This document shows positions 16,057 to 24,611 of a stretch of 45,352 nt of DNA, in pieces (the first letter of the stretch is position 1; every line of letters starts with the position of its first letter). Location of the stretch: the NCBI GenBank assembly GCA_964441025.1, contig CAYTXG010000016.1:1-45352 (forward strand). The letters are read 5' to 3'. Position numbers and translations under genes: made by a program. Source of the stretch: JAAZIN01 sp964441025. GTDB taxonomy: Bacteria > Bacillota > Dethiobacteria > DTU022. The notes beneath the pieces were generated by a model that was given only the letters and a program-made list of their open reading frames with translations, was not told the DNA's origin and did not search any database.

Positions 16057-17238
16057 TCAGGATCTATCTATAATCAGGGCCATGCCCATTCCGCCGCCAA
16101 CGCAGAGTGAAGCCAGCCCCATCTCCAGATCACGCCGGGCCATCTCATGCAACATCGTTACTACGATCCGTGTACCGGTGCAGCCCACCGGGTGGCCCAG
16201 GGCGATCCCGCTTCCGTTCACATTGACAATCTCGCGGTTCAGTTCCAGCAGCTGTTCGCAGGCCAGGTATTGAGCTGCAAAGGCTTCATTAAGCTCGACC
16301 AACTCCATCTGATCCAGGGCCAAACCCGATTTCTGCAGCACTTTGCGTATTGCCGGAACAGGTCCGTAGCCCATCAAGTCCGGCTCAACACCGGCCCAGG
16401 CATAGGAGACAATCCGCCCCAGCGGTTTCAAACCAAGCTCCATCGCTCGCCGGGCCTTCATCAGGACAACCGCAGCGGCCCCGTCGTTCAATCCTGAGGA
16501 ATTGCCGGCAGTTACCGTGCCATCCGGACGAAAGGCCGGCCGCAGACCGGCCAGGGATTCCAGAGAAATATCCCTGCGGGGATGTTCATCAGTATCCACA
16601 ATGATATCGCCTTTCCGCCCCTTCACCGTTACCGGAACAATCTCCTCCTTGAAACGGCCTTCATCTGTGGCGGCAACAGCGTTGACGTGACTGCGGTAAG
16701 CAATTTCATCCTGCGCTTCACGGGTAAGGCCGTATTTGTCGGCCAGCCGCTCCGCCGTCTCCCCCATCATGATCTTATGCACAGGATCCATCAACATTTC
16801 CCAGAGCGAGTCGGTAAATTCTCCATGTTGAAGCCGCTGCCCCCAGCGGGCCCCTTTGACATGATAAGGTGCCGTGCTCATGGATTCTACACCCCCGGCA
16901 ACCACAATTTCAGAGTCGCCGAAGATGATTTCCTGGTAGCCCGAGACAATAGCTTGCATACCCGAGGCGCACTGTCTCTGAATGGTAAAGCCTGTTGTCT
17001 TCACCGGCATCCCTGTTGTCAAAGCGATGCACCGGGCAATATTAGGCTCATCGGTGTATTGATTGCAATTGCCGAAAATAACCTCATCGATCTGCTCCGG
17101 GGCGAGCTTTGCTTTACGCACAACCTCTTCCACAACCACCCGCCCCAGGTTAAGGGAAGAAACAGTTCTGAAGCTACCTCCAAAATCACCGGTGGGGGTT
17201 CGCAGTGCGGCAACAATAACAACATCCTCCTGCTGCAT
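16057..17238 (-). CDS. Acetyl-CoA acetyltransferase (thiolase)
   Basis: A 393-residue biosynthetic-type thiolase that condenses two acetyl-CoA to acetoacetyl-CoA or runs in reverse. The nucleophilic Cys sits in R-Q-C-A-S-G-M-Q-A-I near residue 89; N-E-A-F-A-A-Q-Y near residue 317, G-H-P-V-G-C-T-G near residue 347 and the C-terminal C-V-G-G-G-M-G with the second active-site Cys are all present. ATG at 17238 has AAGGAGA eight bases upstream. This ribosome binding site starts about five bases after the U-tract of an intrinsic terminator, so expression depends either on readthrough from the CODH/ACS operon or on a promoter in 17291-17386 that I could not place. Confidence 0.94.
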   Translation of the reverse strand: MQQEDVVIVAALRTPTGDFGGSFRTVSSLNLGRVVVEEVVRKAKLAPEQIDEVIFGNCNQYTDEPNIARCIALTTGMPVKTTGFTIQRQCASGMQAIVSGYQEIIFGDSEIVVAGGVESMSTAPYHVKGARWGQRLQHGEFTDSLWEMLMDPVHKIMMGETAERLADKYGLTREAQDEIAYRSHVNAVAATDEGRFKEEIVPVTVKGRKGDIIVDTDEHPRRDISLESLAGLRPAFRPDGTVTAGNSSGLNDGAAAVVLMKARRAMELGLKPLGRIVSYAWAGVEPDLMGYGPVPAIRKVLQKSGLALDQMELVELNEAFAAQYLACEQLLELNREIVNVNGSGIALGHPVGCTGTRIVVTMLHEMARRDLEMGLASLCVGGGMGMALIIDRS

Positions 17239-17258
17239 GAGGACCTCTCCTTTCGATT

Positions 17259-17290
17259 AAAAAAATAACAGGCAGGGGACGCCTGTTATT
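17259..17290 (-). terminator. Intrinsic terminator or attenuator between metF and thiolase
   Basis: A perfect 10-bp stem (AATAACAGGC and complement, 7-base loop) followed on the minus strand by a run of seven T. It is about 97 bases after metF and only 20 bases before the thiolase start codon, so it may end the CODH/ACS transcript or act as an attenuator in the thiolase leader. Confidence 0.8.
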
Positions 17291-17386
17291 AATTGATCCG
17301 ATTAATCTACAACCGGTAGACCAATACCTTCAGTTTTTAATGCAAGCTTGCTGTTAATAGGCTACAAATCAACTGGTCCCTTTATT

Positions 17387-18313
17387 TTATAGCTTCGGGC
17401 GGGGATAGAGACCGGCCCGCTCAACAATTTCGGGAACAACCTCCTCCCAGGCGATAGCCATCACATGCACCCCGGCCACACCCTCGATCTCTTTGAGCTG
17501 CTGGATTGTCTCGATGGCGATTTTGAGGCCTTCCTCTTTCTTCTTCTCGGCACCTTTCAGCCGCTCAATGAGCTCATCCGGAACGGTTATGCCGGAAACA
17601 AAGTTCTTCATGTACCTGGCTGCACCAAGGGATTTGATGGGAGTAACACCGCCGAGAATGGCCACTTTTTTGTGCAGGCCGCGCTCGCGAACAAACTCCA
17701 TCCAACGCCGGAAACGGTCCAGGTCAAAGATACATTGGGTCTGAATAAAGCTTGCGCCTGCAGCGATCTTCTTCTCCAGCCTGTCAACACGATATTCAAA
17801 GGGATCGGCAAAGGGGTTGGCCACTGCGCCCAGGTAGACTGAAAGCGGCGCATCCAGCTCATCTCCACCGATAAATTTACCCTCATCCCTGATATCTTTA
17901 AAAGCCTTAAGCAACTGCATGGAGTCGATATCGTAAACACCTTTGGCGCCCTGCTCATTACCGAATTTTTGGTGGTCTCCGGAGAGACAGAGGACGTTCT
18001 TTACGCCCAGGGCTACCGCGCCCAGGAGATCACCCTGCAGGGCGATGCGGTTGCGGTCGCGTACAGTCATCTGCACCACCGGTTCCAGACCCATTTGCAG
18101 AAGAATCCCGGCCACGCCGATGCTGGAGGTTCGCACAATAGCGGTCTGGTTATCAGTGATGTTAAAGGCATCTACATAGTTGCGCAGCGCTTCACCATGC
18201 TCCCTGAGCAGCTCAAGATCGGCGCTCTTCGGCGGTCCCAGTTCTCCTGTGACCGCAAATTGTCCGCTGCTGATTACTTTTTCAAGATTACTTCCCGCTA
18301 TCAAGTCTGACAT
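17387..18313 (-). CDS. metF: Methylenetetrahydrofolate reductase MetF
   Basis: A 308-residue flavin TIM-barrel enzyme that reduces 5,10-methylene-THF to 5-methyl-THF, last step of the methyl branch of the Wood-Ljungdahl pathway. Recognisable segments are V-T-G-E-L-G-P-P-K near residue 20 (with the catalytic-type Glu), N-I-T-D-N near residue 51, N-V-L-C-L-S-G-D-H near residue 105, and F-I-Q-T-Q-C-I-F-D near residue 189. The partner MetV is encoded immediately upstream and overlaps it, which fits the MetVF type of acetogens. ATG at 18313 abuts AGGGAGG with little spacing; TTG at 18304 has better spacing and is an alternative start. Confidence 0.94.
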   Translation of the reverse strand: MSDLIAGSNLEKVISSGQFAVTGELGPPKSADLELLREHGEALRNYVDAFNITDNQTAIVRTSSIGVAGILLQMGLEPVVQMTVRDRNRIALQGDLLGAVALGVKNVLCLSGDHQKFGNEQGAKGVYDIDSMQLLKAFKDIRDEGKFIGGDELDAPLSVYLGAVANPFADPFEYRVDRLEKKIAAGASFIQTQCIFDLDRFRRWMEFVRERGLHKKVAILGGVTPIKSLGAARYMKNFVSGITVPDELIERLKGAEKKKEEGLKIAIETIQQLKEIEGVAGVHVMAIAWEEVVPEIVERAGLYPRPKL

Positions 18314-18968
18314 CCTCCCTTACTAAAGTTCTTGGACCTCCGTGGTGAGAGGAAGACCAGTCTTTTGGCGGCTGAATCTCTGTCAGCACATTCAGCCGGC
18401 CCAGCTTGGCCAGCCGGTCGTGAATCAGGTGCCAGGCGCAGTCAATATCTTTGCTGATCTCGCACTTGCCCTCGGCGGAACCGCCGCAGGGGCCGTTCAG
18501 CAGGCTTTTGGCGCAGCGGGTGATGGGGCAGATTCCCTGAGTCAGGTGCAGAACACAGTCACCGCAACCGAGGCAGCGCTCAACCCAGACTCCCTGCTCC
18601 AGGGGATAACCCATTGATTTTGTGTTCAGCCCGGGCAACACGATGAGCTCCGGCATGTGCTCCACCAGAGTTTGCACTCCCACACCGCAGGCCAGCGAGA
18701 GAATTGCATCAAAACCTTTCAACCGCTCCGCTACCTGATCGATCATTTCAAATTCGCACTGGCGCTCGATGGTGAAAGCCTCTACACTAACTTCCTTGTT
18801 CTCTTTTTTACGGTGCATGGAGATGGCTGTGGCCAGCTCTTCCGCCTCTTTCTGACCCCCGGCCATGCATACGGTGACGCAGGTGCCGCAACCCAGGACG
18901 GCAATCCGCCGGTATGGTTCAAGCATCCCGAATATCTCCTCCAGGGGTTTTCTTTCCGCGGTAATCAT
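18288..18968 (-). CDS. metV: Methylenetetrahydrofolate reductase partner subunit MetV
   Basis: A ~226-residue iron-sulfur/zinc-type protein that associates with MetF in acetogens and carries electrons to it. Cysteines are abundant and ordered: C-G-T-C-V-T-V-C near residue 27, one near residue 70, C-G-V-G near residue 94, then the clustered C-L-G-C-G-D-C...C-P-I-T-R-C...G-P-C-G-G...G-K-C near residues 132-165. The C-terminal half matches the MTHFR C-terminal domain family, with the G-P-C-G-G signature. The frame starts at GTG 18980, but a good GGAAGGTGAG site places ATG at 18968. It overlaps metF by 26 bases. Confidence 0.9.
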   Translation of the reverse strand: MITAERKPLEEIFGMLEPYRRIAVLGCGTCVTVCMAGGQKEAEELATAISMHRKKENKEVSVEAFTIERQCEFEMIDQVAERLKGFDAILSLACGVGVQTLVEHMPELIVLPGLNTKSMGYPLEQGVWVERCLGCGDCVLHLTQGICPITRCAKSLLNGPCGGSAEGKCEISKDIDCAWHLIHDRLAKLGRLNVLTEIQPPKDWSSSHHGGPRTLVREDVRLDSGK

Positions 18969-19050
18969 AGTTTGGCTCACCTTCCCTTCTTTTGCAACTT
19001 TTGCTGTTTTGATATTTCTATGGTTGTATCAGTGCCGCTTCCAGTTGGGG

Positions 19051-19083
19051 CTGAAAGAAGCCGCGCCTGGCGGCTTCTTTCAG
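19051..19083 (-). other. Perfect intercistronic hairpin between acsE and metV
   Basis: A 14-bp perfect inverted repeat (CTGAAAGAAGCCGC and complement, 5-base loop) 15 bases after the acsE stop. No U-tract follows, so it is more likely an mRNA stabilising or processing element than a terminator. The 18981-19098 gap has no gene. Confidence 0.6.
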
Positions 19084-19098
19084 CCTCTCTGTGTTCTT

Positions 19099-19887
19099 CT
19101 AGGCCTGCTTGAATACATCAACGTAAGAATCGCAATAAATATCAATATTTAGAAGGATCCTCGCTGTGGCTACCGCAGCCATCAGCTCATCATCGCAGGC
19201 ATCGGCAATAGCAGCATCAAGCCCGTTGGCCATGGCCATGACCGCAAAAATGCGGTTGACCAGTTCGCGATCCCTGGTCCCCTGGGAGGCGTTGCTCAAA
19301 CCGACGACCGTCTTCGGAGGAGGATCTGAGATGAGCTTGATCTGGCGCAGTGTCTCCAGCACTTCCGGACCGTGATCCTGGGCCACGTTGCAGGGAAGGA
19401 CAAGGGGATCAATGTAGAGGTTCTCGATGGGGACCCCGTACGCATCCCCGGTAGCCACCAGCTCCATAGCCAGAGCAACCCTGCTCTCGGCATCCTTGGG
19501 AATACCCTCAGCACTCATGGCCAGGCAGATCACCTCGGAACCGTACTGGGCGGCCAATGTAAAAACCCGCTCCATTTTGGCCGCCTCTGCAGGAACAGAG
19601 TTGATCATCGCCGGACGCTTGCAGAGTTTAAGCCCCGCTTCAATGGCATCATAATTTGTCGAATCAAGGCAAAGGGGAAGATCGCTGGCCTCCTGGGTGA
19701 CTTCAACCAGCCACTTCATCGCCTCCAGCGGTTCGGCAGAGCTGGGGCCGACGTTGATATCGAGGTAGCGGGCTCCATTCTGTTCCTGTTTTTTCGCCCA
19801 CTCCTGTATTACAGAGCCCTCCCGCTCCCGGATCGCCCTGGCGATATCCTGAAACATGCCGTTAATGCGCTCGCCAATAATAATCAA
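19099..19887 (-). CDS. acsE: Methyltetrahydrofolate:corrinoid/iron-sulfur protein methyltransferase AcsE
   Basis: A 262-residue TIM-barrel (pterin-binding family) enzyme that moves the methyl group from methyl-THF to the Co(I) of the corrinoid protein AcsCD. Diagnostic segments: I-G-E-R-I-N-G-M near residue 4, A-R-Y-L-D-I-N-V-G-P near residue 39, L-C-L-D-S-T-N near residue 72, N-S-V-P-A-E near residue 96 and V-V-G-L-S-N-A-S-Q-G near residue 194 (with the substrate-protonating Asn region). The start is TTG at 19887, eight bases after AGGAGG. It follows acsD by 33 bases; the next gene, metV, starts after a hairpin-containing gap. Confidence 0.95.
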   Translation of the reverse strand: MIIIGERINGMFQDIARAIREREGSVIQEWAKKQEQNGARYLDINVGPSSAEPLEAMKWLVEVTQEASDLPLCLDSTNYDAIEAGLKLCKRPAMINSVPAEAAKMERVFTLAAQYGSEVICLAMSAEGIPKDAESRVALAMELVATGDAYGVPIENLYIDPLVLPCNVAQDHGPEVLETLRQIKLISDPPPKTVVGLSNASQGTRDRELVNRIFAVMAMANGLDAAIADACDDELMAAVATARILLNIDIYCDSYVDVFKQA

Positions 19888-19920
19888 CGGACCAACCTCC
19901 TATCATTATAAATTAAACAG

Positions 19921-20895
19921 CTAGTAGCTGTTATCCTGCATTAACTCCTTTATATTTTGCTTGACCAGCGCCGCTGCACGCGGGTGGCGCATGACCAGGA
20001 TATTCATACCCGCCTGCAGGAAAGCCACCGCTGTTGTCGCCTCCCAGAGAATGGCCCTTTCTTCCCGCTCGCCCCAGCCGGGAGCATCTTCCACAGGGGT
20101 ATTCGCTTCCTTGGCCCGCCAGACTTCATAGCCCACATTGCCAATCATGGGCATGGCCAGCATCCTGTCGCCCTGCAGGGCGCCGTTGCGGGCCCGCTCC
20201 ATGATGGAGTATGTATATTCTATCCCGTACCCCAAAGCGGCAATGGTAGGGTCAATGATAATCCGGCCGTTCATGACCATGCTCATCTCGGCGATCAGGA
20301 TATTCAGTTGCTTGCAGATATTGATATCGATAGGGGACTGGGCAATCACATTGTGGTGGTTGGCCATGCAGGCGCTGGTAATGGCCTTGTAGTTTTCCAC
20401 CTCGGCAACGCCTAAAAGAAGGTTTTCGCCGGCGGCAGCCTCAGCCACAACGGGGTAGATCAGATTGTCTTTTTCGGCCTTCCCGCAGCCGACAACGATG
20501 ATTGGAACCCCCACCGCCTTCAGGACCTTCTTGACGGTGGCGGCGCAGTCCTCCGGAGAACTGTCTTTCAAGTCGGGATCGGCGCTCTGCAGCCGGATCT
20601 GCACCATATCGGCGCCGTACTCATCAACGCACTTTTTCGCCCAGGCTGCTGTATCTTCAAAAACGTCCTCGTAGTATTGCCCAAAGCAAGGATTCCATCC
20701 CGGGGACATGTCGGAGATCTCCAAGGCAACAACAGGGGGGGTAGGCATTTCACCTTCAAAGTGCAGAAAAGGCAAAGTCGATTCGCCGCCCACGGTAATG
20801 GTATGGCTCCGGCTCCCGCCCTCTTCCTTTGTTGCTCCCAGGACGACCTCGCCAACCTTGCTTCTGTACTTTTCTCTTTGAATCTCTACAGCCAT
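19921..20895 (-). CDS. acsD: Corrinoid/iron-sulfur protein small subunit AcsD
   Basis: A 324-residue TIM-barrel protein, the small (delta) subunit that pairs with AcsC in the corrinoid iron-sulfur protein, the methyl carrier between AcsE and acetyl-CoA synthase. Family features are the N-terminal V-V-L-G-A-T segment near residue 16, P-T-P-P-V-V-A-L-E-I-S-D near residue 51, G-A-D-M-V-Q-I-R-L-Q-S near residue 94, I-V-V-G-C-G near residue 135, and I-I-D-P-T-I-A-A-L-G-Y-G-I-E near residue 212. ATG at 20895 has a GAGGAG site. The usual order acsC-acsD-acsE is kept. Confidence 0.95.
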   Translation of the reverse strand: MAVEIQREKYRSKVGEVVLGATKEEGGSRSHTITVGGESTLPFLHFEGEMPTPPVVALEISDMSPGWNPCFGQYYEDVFEDTAAWAKKCVDEYGADMVQIRLQSADPDLKDSSPEDCAATVKKVLKAVGVPIIVVGCGKAEKDNLIYPVVAEAAAGENLLLGVAEVENYKAITSACMANHHNVIAQSPIDINICKQLNILIAEMSMVMNGRIIIDPTIAALGYGIEYTYSIMERARNGALQGDRMLAMPMIGNVGYEVWRAKEANTPVEDAPGWGEREERAILWEATTAVAFLQAGMNILVMRHPRAAALVKQNIKELMQDNSY

Positions 20896-20937
20896 CTTAA
20901 CGCTCCTCTCTATAGAATTCAGGAGTCAATTGCTTAC

Positions 20938-22266
20938 CTAAGCAAATTTCTCTTTGGCAAATTTCGGGATACCGGCGGCCTCCCGCGGACCAACCATTAC
21001 TTTCCATCCGCCTGATTCCTCTTCCAGAGTTCCCTGTAAAACGGCAACATGGCCGGGGATTACAATATCCTTGTGATTGACCTTCTCTTCCAGGCCGGCT
21101 TCCTTCATCGCCTTGGCGATGATCTCACCGCTGAACTTGTTATCGGCATAGGCGGTCAGCACCGAGATGCCTCCCGTATCCACGGAGAGGATATAGCTGG
21201 GAATACGCGAGTTCTCCACTTCGCCCTCAACGATAAAGTAGGTCAGGGAGAAGTTGGTGGTACAGTAAACCGGTGAGCCTTCGCCAACAGCGCCAACTTC
21301 GTAGAGGCCTGGCTCCACGGCAATCGGTTTCTGCGGATCGGTGTAGAGGTTCTGGCGCCATGACAAAAGCGGCAGCAGGTGCTCTTTTTTCGCCGTCTTT
21401 AGAACCACTATGGAAGCATATTTGCTGAGATAAACCCCTGCCTGAACAATCTCTTCAAGAGGATCCTCCTTGGTAGTAAAAGCAATGGTGGGATAGCCGA
21501 AGGAGCGGATCTTCCTGATGGCGCCGCGGCGGAACTGAGTCAGATCGGCGAGGACCTTGCTGGTATCGCGGGCTCCGCTGTCAAGTACCAGCTTCTTGTA
21601 GCCGAGCGCAACAACCTTATCCACCAGCTCCGCTGTCTCCTCCAGATCTTTCCCGCGGACAGCCAGGGGACATTCCTTGGCTTTGGCCAGCTCGACCATT
21701 TTCTCGTAATTGTCCGCTGTTGCCGCATAGAGAAGCGGCTTGCGGGCGGCAACAGCATCTGCCGCTCCTTCCAACAGCGCCGGATCTTCGCAGATCAGAA
21801 TCATCGCTTTTTCTGTCTTTCCAGCTACCGCCTCCACCGCAGCTTTGAACCTGGCTCCATCTCCTGAATCGCATTTAACGGCCACCACATCGGTAACATA
21901 GTGCAGCCCCACGCGGTCGAATTCCAGCCCGTCAAAAGCCGCCGCCTCCGCCGCCGCATCCCCGGTATCGCTGATCAGCACCGCCACACCGGTGGGATGG
22001 AAGAAACGCTTGTCATGCCGGAAAAGTTCTGTCTCATCGCCAAGCTCAAGCACATGATCCCCCGTGCCGACCTTGACCAGCTTGATGGGAGGCGCCGAAG
22101 CGGACTCCAGGGCAGCCTTCCCTTCCTCGGTGACATAGGGGCAGGCATCCAAAGAGGCCTTGCCGCTGGCCAGGGCCATGGCAAATGCAAGACAGGTGGG
22201 AAAGCCGCACTCTTTACAATTGGTCTTGGGCAAATGTTTGAAAATCTCCAATCCCGTTAAACCCAT
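20938..22266 (-). CDS. acsC: Corrinoid/iron-sulfur protein large subunit AcsC
   Basis: A 442-residue protein with an N-terminal [4Fe-4S] domain (T-N-C-K-E-C-G-F-P-T-C-L near residue 16, fourth Cys at D-A-C-P-Y near residue 42), a central TIM barrel and a C-terminal B12-binding domain (G-G-I-S-V-L-T-A-Y-A near residue 365). It holds the cobamide that receives a methyl group from AcsE and gives it to AcsB. AGGAGA lies seven bases before ATG 22266. A strong hairpin separates it from acsB upstream. The reductive activator gene (acsV), often next to it in acetogens, is not in this cluster. Confidence 0.95.
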   Translation of the reverse strand: MGLTGLEIFKHLPKTNCKECGFPTCLAFAMALASGKASLDACPYVTEEGKAALESASAPPIKLVKVGTGDHVLELGDETELFRHDKRFFHPTGVAVLISDTGDAAAEAAAFDGLEFDRVGLHYVTDVVAVKCDSGDGARFKAAVEAVAGKTEKAMILICEDPALLEGAADAVAARKPLLYAATADNYEKMVELAKAKECPLAVRGKDLEETAELVDKVVALGYKKLVLDSGARDTSKVLADLTQFRRGAIRKIRSFGYPTIAFTTKEDPLEEIVQAGVYLSKYASIVVLKTAKKEHLLPLLSWRQNLYTDPQKPIAVEPGLYEVGAVGEGSPVYCTTNFSLTYFIVEGEVENSRIPSYILSVDTGGISVLTAYADNKFSGEIIAKAMKEAGLEEKVNHKDIVIPGHVAVLQGTLEEESGGWKVMVGPREAAGIPKFAKEKFA

Positions 22267-22299
22267 TCTTTCGTCTCCTTTCTAAAAAGAATGCTTGGA

Positions 22300-22338
22300 A
22301 GGAGAAGCTCCGGTTTTATCGCATCCGGAGCTTCTCCT
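22300..22338 (-). other. Perfect intercistronic hairpin between acsB and acsC
   Basis: A perfect 14-bp inverted repeat (AGGAGAAGCTCCGG and complement, 11-base loop) 11 bases after the acsB stop. The sequence after it on the minus strand is TCCAAGCATTCTTTTT, so a weak terminator role is possible, but the U-run is displaced by about ten bases. Likely mRNA end protection or partial termination inside the operon. Confidence 0.6.
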
Positions 22339-22349
22339 ACAAATACCTC

Positions 22350-24578
22350 CTACATCAGCGGATCCATTGTAAGGGCCGGATGGCCCTTCTCTTCCAGGAA
22401 GGGCAGAATCTCCTCGGCGGTAGTGCCCACAGATTCATCAGCGATCTTGTCGATAAAATCTGCGCCCAGGCCGTCCTCTTCGGCCCTCTGCCGCAGCGCG
22501 TCGCCGAGATACTCTTTCAGTTCCTTGGGCATCCAGACAAGGCGCCCCAGCCCTCCGTCGGCGCGGATAAACTTGCGGCTGAGCACATAGGTGCGGCCGT
22601 GCCCCATGAAACCGGGCGTCTGGATCCCCCCGCCGACAGTGCCGGCCAGGGAGGAGAAAGTCATTCCGCAGGGGGTTTCGCCGCCGTGCTCGCGGGTGGT
22701 GATCATCACCCCGTTGGCCTCGGGCATGATCGCCATGATACACTCGAAGCAGCCGCATGAGGTCATGGGCCGGTCGATGAAGCTGTAAATAGAGCACTCC
22801 TCGATGGTGCGGTTTGTATTCAGATAAACATACTCATTGATCGATTCCCAGATTCCGTTATGTTCGTCCAGCAGCCCCTCCTTGGCAATGGGGCGGCAGG
22901 GGCCGGTGGGGTCGATTTCAAAAGTGGCTTTGGAGTCAAGCCAGCTTACGGCGCCGCAGAGCCCCAACCTCTCGGGAGTAACCACGCAGCAGTGATTCGG
23001 GGCAAAAGACTGGCAGAGCAGGCAGGAGTAGAATACATCCACCGCCTCATCGGTCAGCCCTTTGAGCCGCTCATCGCGGGCGGCGTAGAACTCGCGGGCT
23101 CTGGCCAGCTGCTCGTTTACCTTATCTTCATCGGTATAGAGCGTCACCTGGACCCGATCGACAATGGAGGGGAACTCATCCTTCAACTTGGCTACCAGGA
23201 GCTCTCCGAAATGATGGATCTTGAATCCCTTCTCTGCAGCGGCTTTGCCGATACGCATCCACACGGTGTCACGCTGGGCCATATGCCAGATTCCCTCACC
23301 GTAGTTGATGATATCGTGGAACCGCCGCTCCAGAACCCCCTCAAAGTCGCTCTGCATCTTCCGTCCGAAGACCTTGGCCACAACCCCCAGCGGCAAGTGG
23401 CCCCCCTCTTCAACGCTGTCGATCTCGGGGCCGATAACCTCGATCTTGCCGTCCTCGATTTCATCCTCACCGACCATATTCACCAGCTCAAAGCAGGGCG
23501 TCCGGCCTCCGCCGAACTCGATGCGCATATCTCCCTTGCGGATGACCTCACCCTCAAAAGCCGGCCCAACGGTGATGGGGACGGGAATGTCGACGATTTT
23601 CAGCTTGATCCCGCGGATCTCCATGGCCACCTGAACTATATTCTCATAGTTGGGGTTGGGCACATACCAGTTCTTGATCTGCTCATCTTCAGGCAGCTCA
23701 TGATCAAGGATCACCGGGAAGCCGAGGAAGATGGCCGCGAACTGGGCCGCCACCTGGACTTCATCGGATTGACCGAGCTGCAACACAAAGGCGCGCACGC
23801 GGCGGCGCTGGTAATCGCGAGTGTCCTGCCGCTTTCCGGGCGGGATGCCGCCAAAAGCCATGCCTGCTCTGAGGGCGTAGTTAACAGCATGGATCACCTG
23901 GGTAAAATTGCCGGTGGGAAAAGCAATAAAATCAATACCCAGCTTCATCCCGGCCTCAATGGCCTGCTCGACCACTTCATAGGCTAAAAAGATCATGAAG
24001 CCCATACCCTGCAACTGCACAATCAGCTCGCCGAGAGCCTCACTGGACTTGGCTTTGCCCACAATAACCGCCTGGCCGGGGATGGTCCAGTCGACAAGAA
24101 GGATGCCATAGCGGCGGACCACCGGGTCACCGAGGAAGCCGGTCCAGGGTTCTACATGGGGCCTGGCCCCGTCAAGGTAGCGCAGCGCCTCGATAATCTC
24201 AGCGGCATAAGCAGTTGCTTCACCGCAGAGGCGGGCATTCAAGAAAGTAAGCTCCTCCCGAACCTGGTTGCGCATCCGGTTCAGGATAGGCGGCAGTTCA
24301 CCCAGTTTGGTCACCGCCTCGCCGCTTAACGCCCGGATCACGGGCAGATAGTAACCTGTATCGGGGTATGCTATCGGGTGGTCGGGGCCATAGCGGCGGA
24401 GGGCCTTGTTGAGCAAAATTTCAGCATAACTGGTGGCAATGACAGCGCCGTCATAGGCTTTTTCAAAAAGTTTCAAAGGTGGGTTGGATTCATCTACAGC
24501 GCCGTCATATATCTCTTCAAATGATTCTTTCCACTCTCGAGCTAAAACACCATCAAGGGTGCTGGAATCTCCTGTCAT
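22350..24578 (-). CDS. acsB: Acetyl-CoA synthase AcsB (CODH/ACS alpha subunit)
   Basis: A ~742-residue subunit that assembles acetyl-CoA from CO, a methyl group and CoA. The A-cluster ligands are clear: S-C-L-L-C near residue 516, N-H-C-C-V-V near residue 527 and R-L-G-L-C-G near residue 537 for the [4Fe-4S] part, and the S-C-G-C-F-E-C motif near residue 607 whose C-G-C holds the distal nickel. The N-terminal helical CODH-contact region and central domains are of family length. The first ATG (24587) lies directly on the GGAGGA site, so the ATG three codons later (24578) with ten-base spacing is the better start. It follows acsA by about 30 bases. Confidence 0.96.
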   Translation of the reverse strand: MTGDSSTLDGVLAREWKESFEEIYDGAVDESNPPLKLFEKAYDGAVIATSYAEILLNKALRRYGPDHPIAYPDTGYYLPVIRALSGEAVTKLGELPPILNRMRNQVREELTFLNARLCGEATAYAAEIIEALRYLDGARPHVEPWTGFLGDPVVRRYGILLVDWTIPGQAVIVGKAKSSEALGELIVQLQGMGFMIFLAYEVVEQAIEAGMKLGIDFIAFPTGNFTQVIHAVNYALRAGMAFGGIPPGKRQDTRDYQRRRVRAFVLQLGQSDEVQVAAQFAAIFLGFPVILDHELPEDEQIKNWYVPNPNYENIVQVAMEIRGIKLKIVDIPVPITVGPAFEGEVIRKGDMRIEFGGGRTPCFELVNMVGEDEIEDGKIEVIGPEIDSVEEGGHLPLGVVAKVFGRKMQSDFEGVLERRFHDIINYGEGIWHMAQRDTVWMRIGKAAAEKGFKIHHFGELLVAKLKDEFPSIVDRVQVTLYTDEDKVNEQLARAREFYAARDERLKGLTDEAVDVFYSCLLCQSFAPNHCCVVTPERLGLCGAVSWLDSKATFEIDPTGPCRPIAKEGLLDEHNGIWESINEYVYLNTNRTIEECSIYSFIDRPMTSCGCFECIMAIMPEANGVMITTREHGGETPCGMTFSSLAGTVGGGIQTPGFMGHGRTYVLSRKFIRADGGLGRLVWMPKELKEYLGDALRQRAEEDGLGADFIDKIADESVGTTAEEILPFLEEKGHPALTMDPLM

Positions 24579-24611
24579 TTTCTTCATTCCTCCTTTTTAC
24601 GCAAGATAGGC

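Noticed and set aside
22860..23987. A 375-codon plus-strand frame opposite acsB
   Set aside because: Fully inside acsB, no recognisable domain, no start signals.
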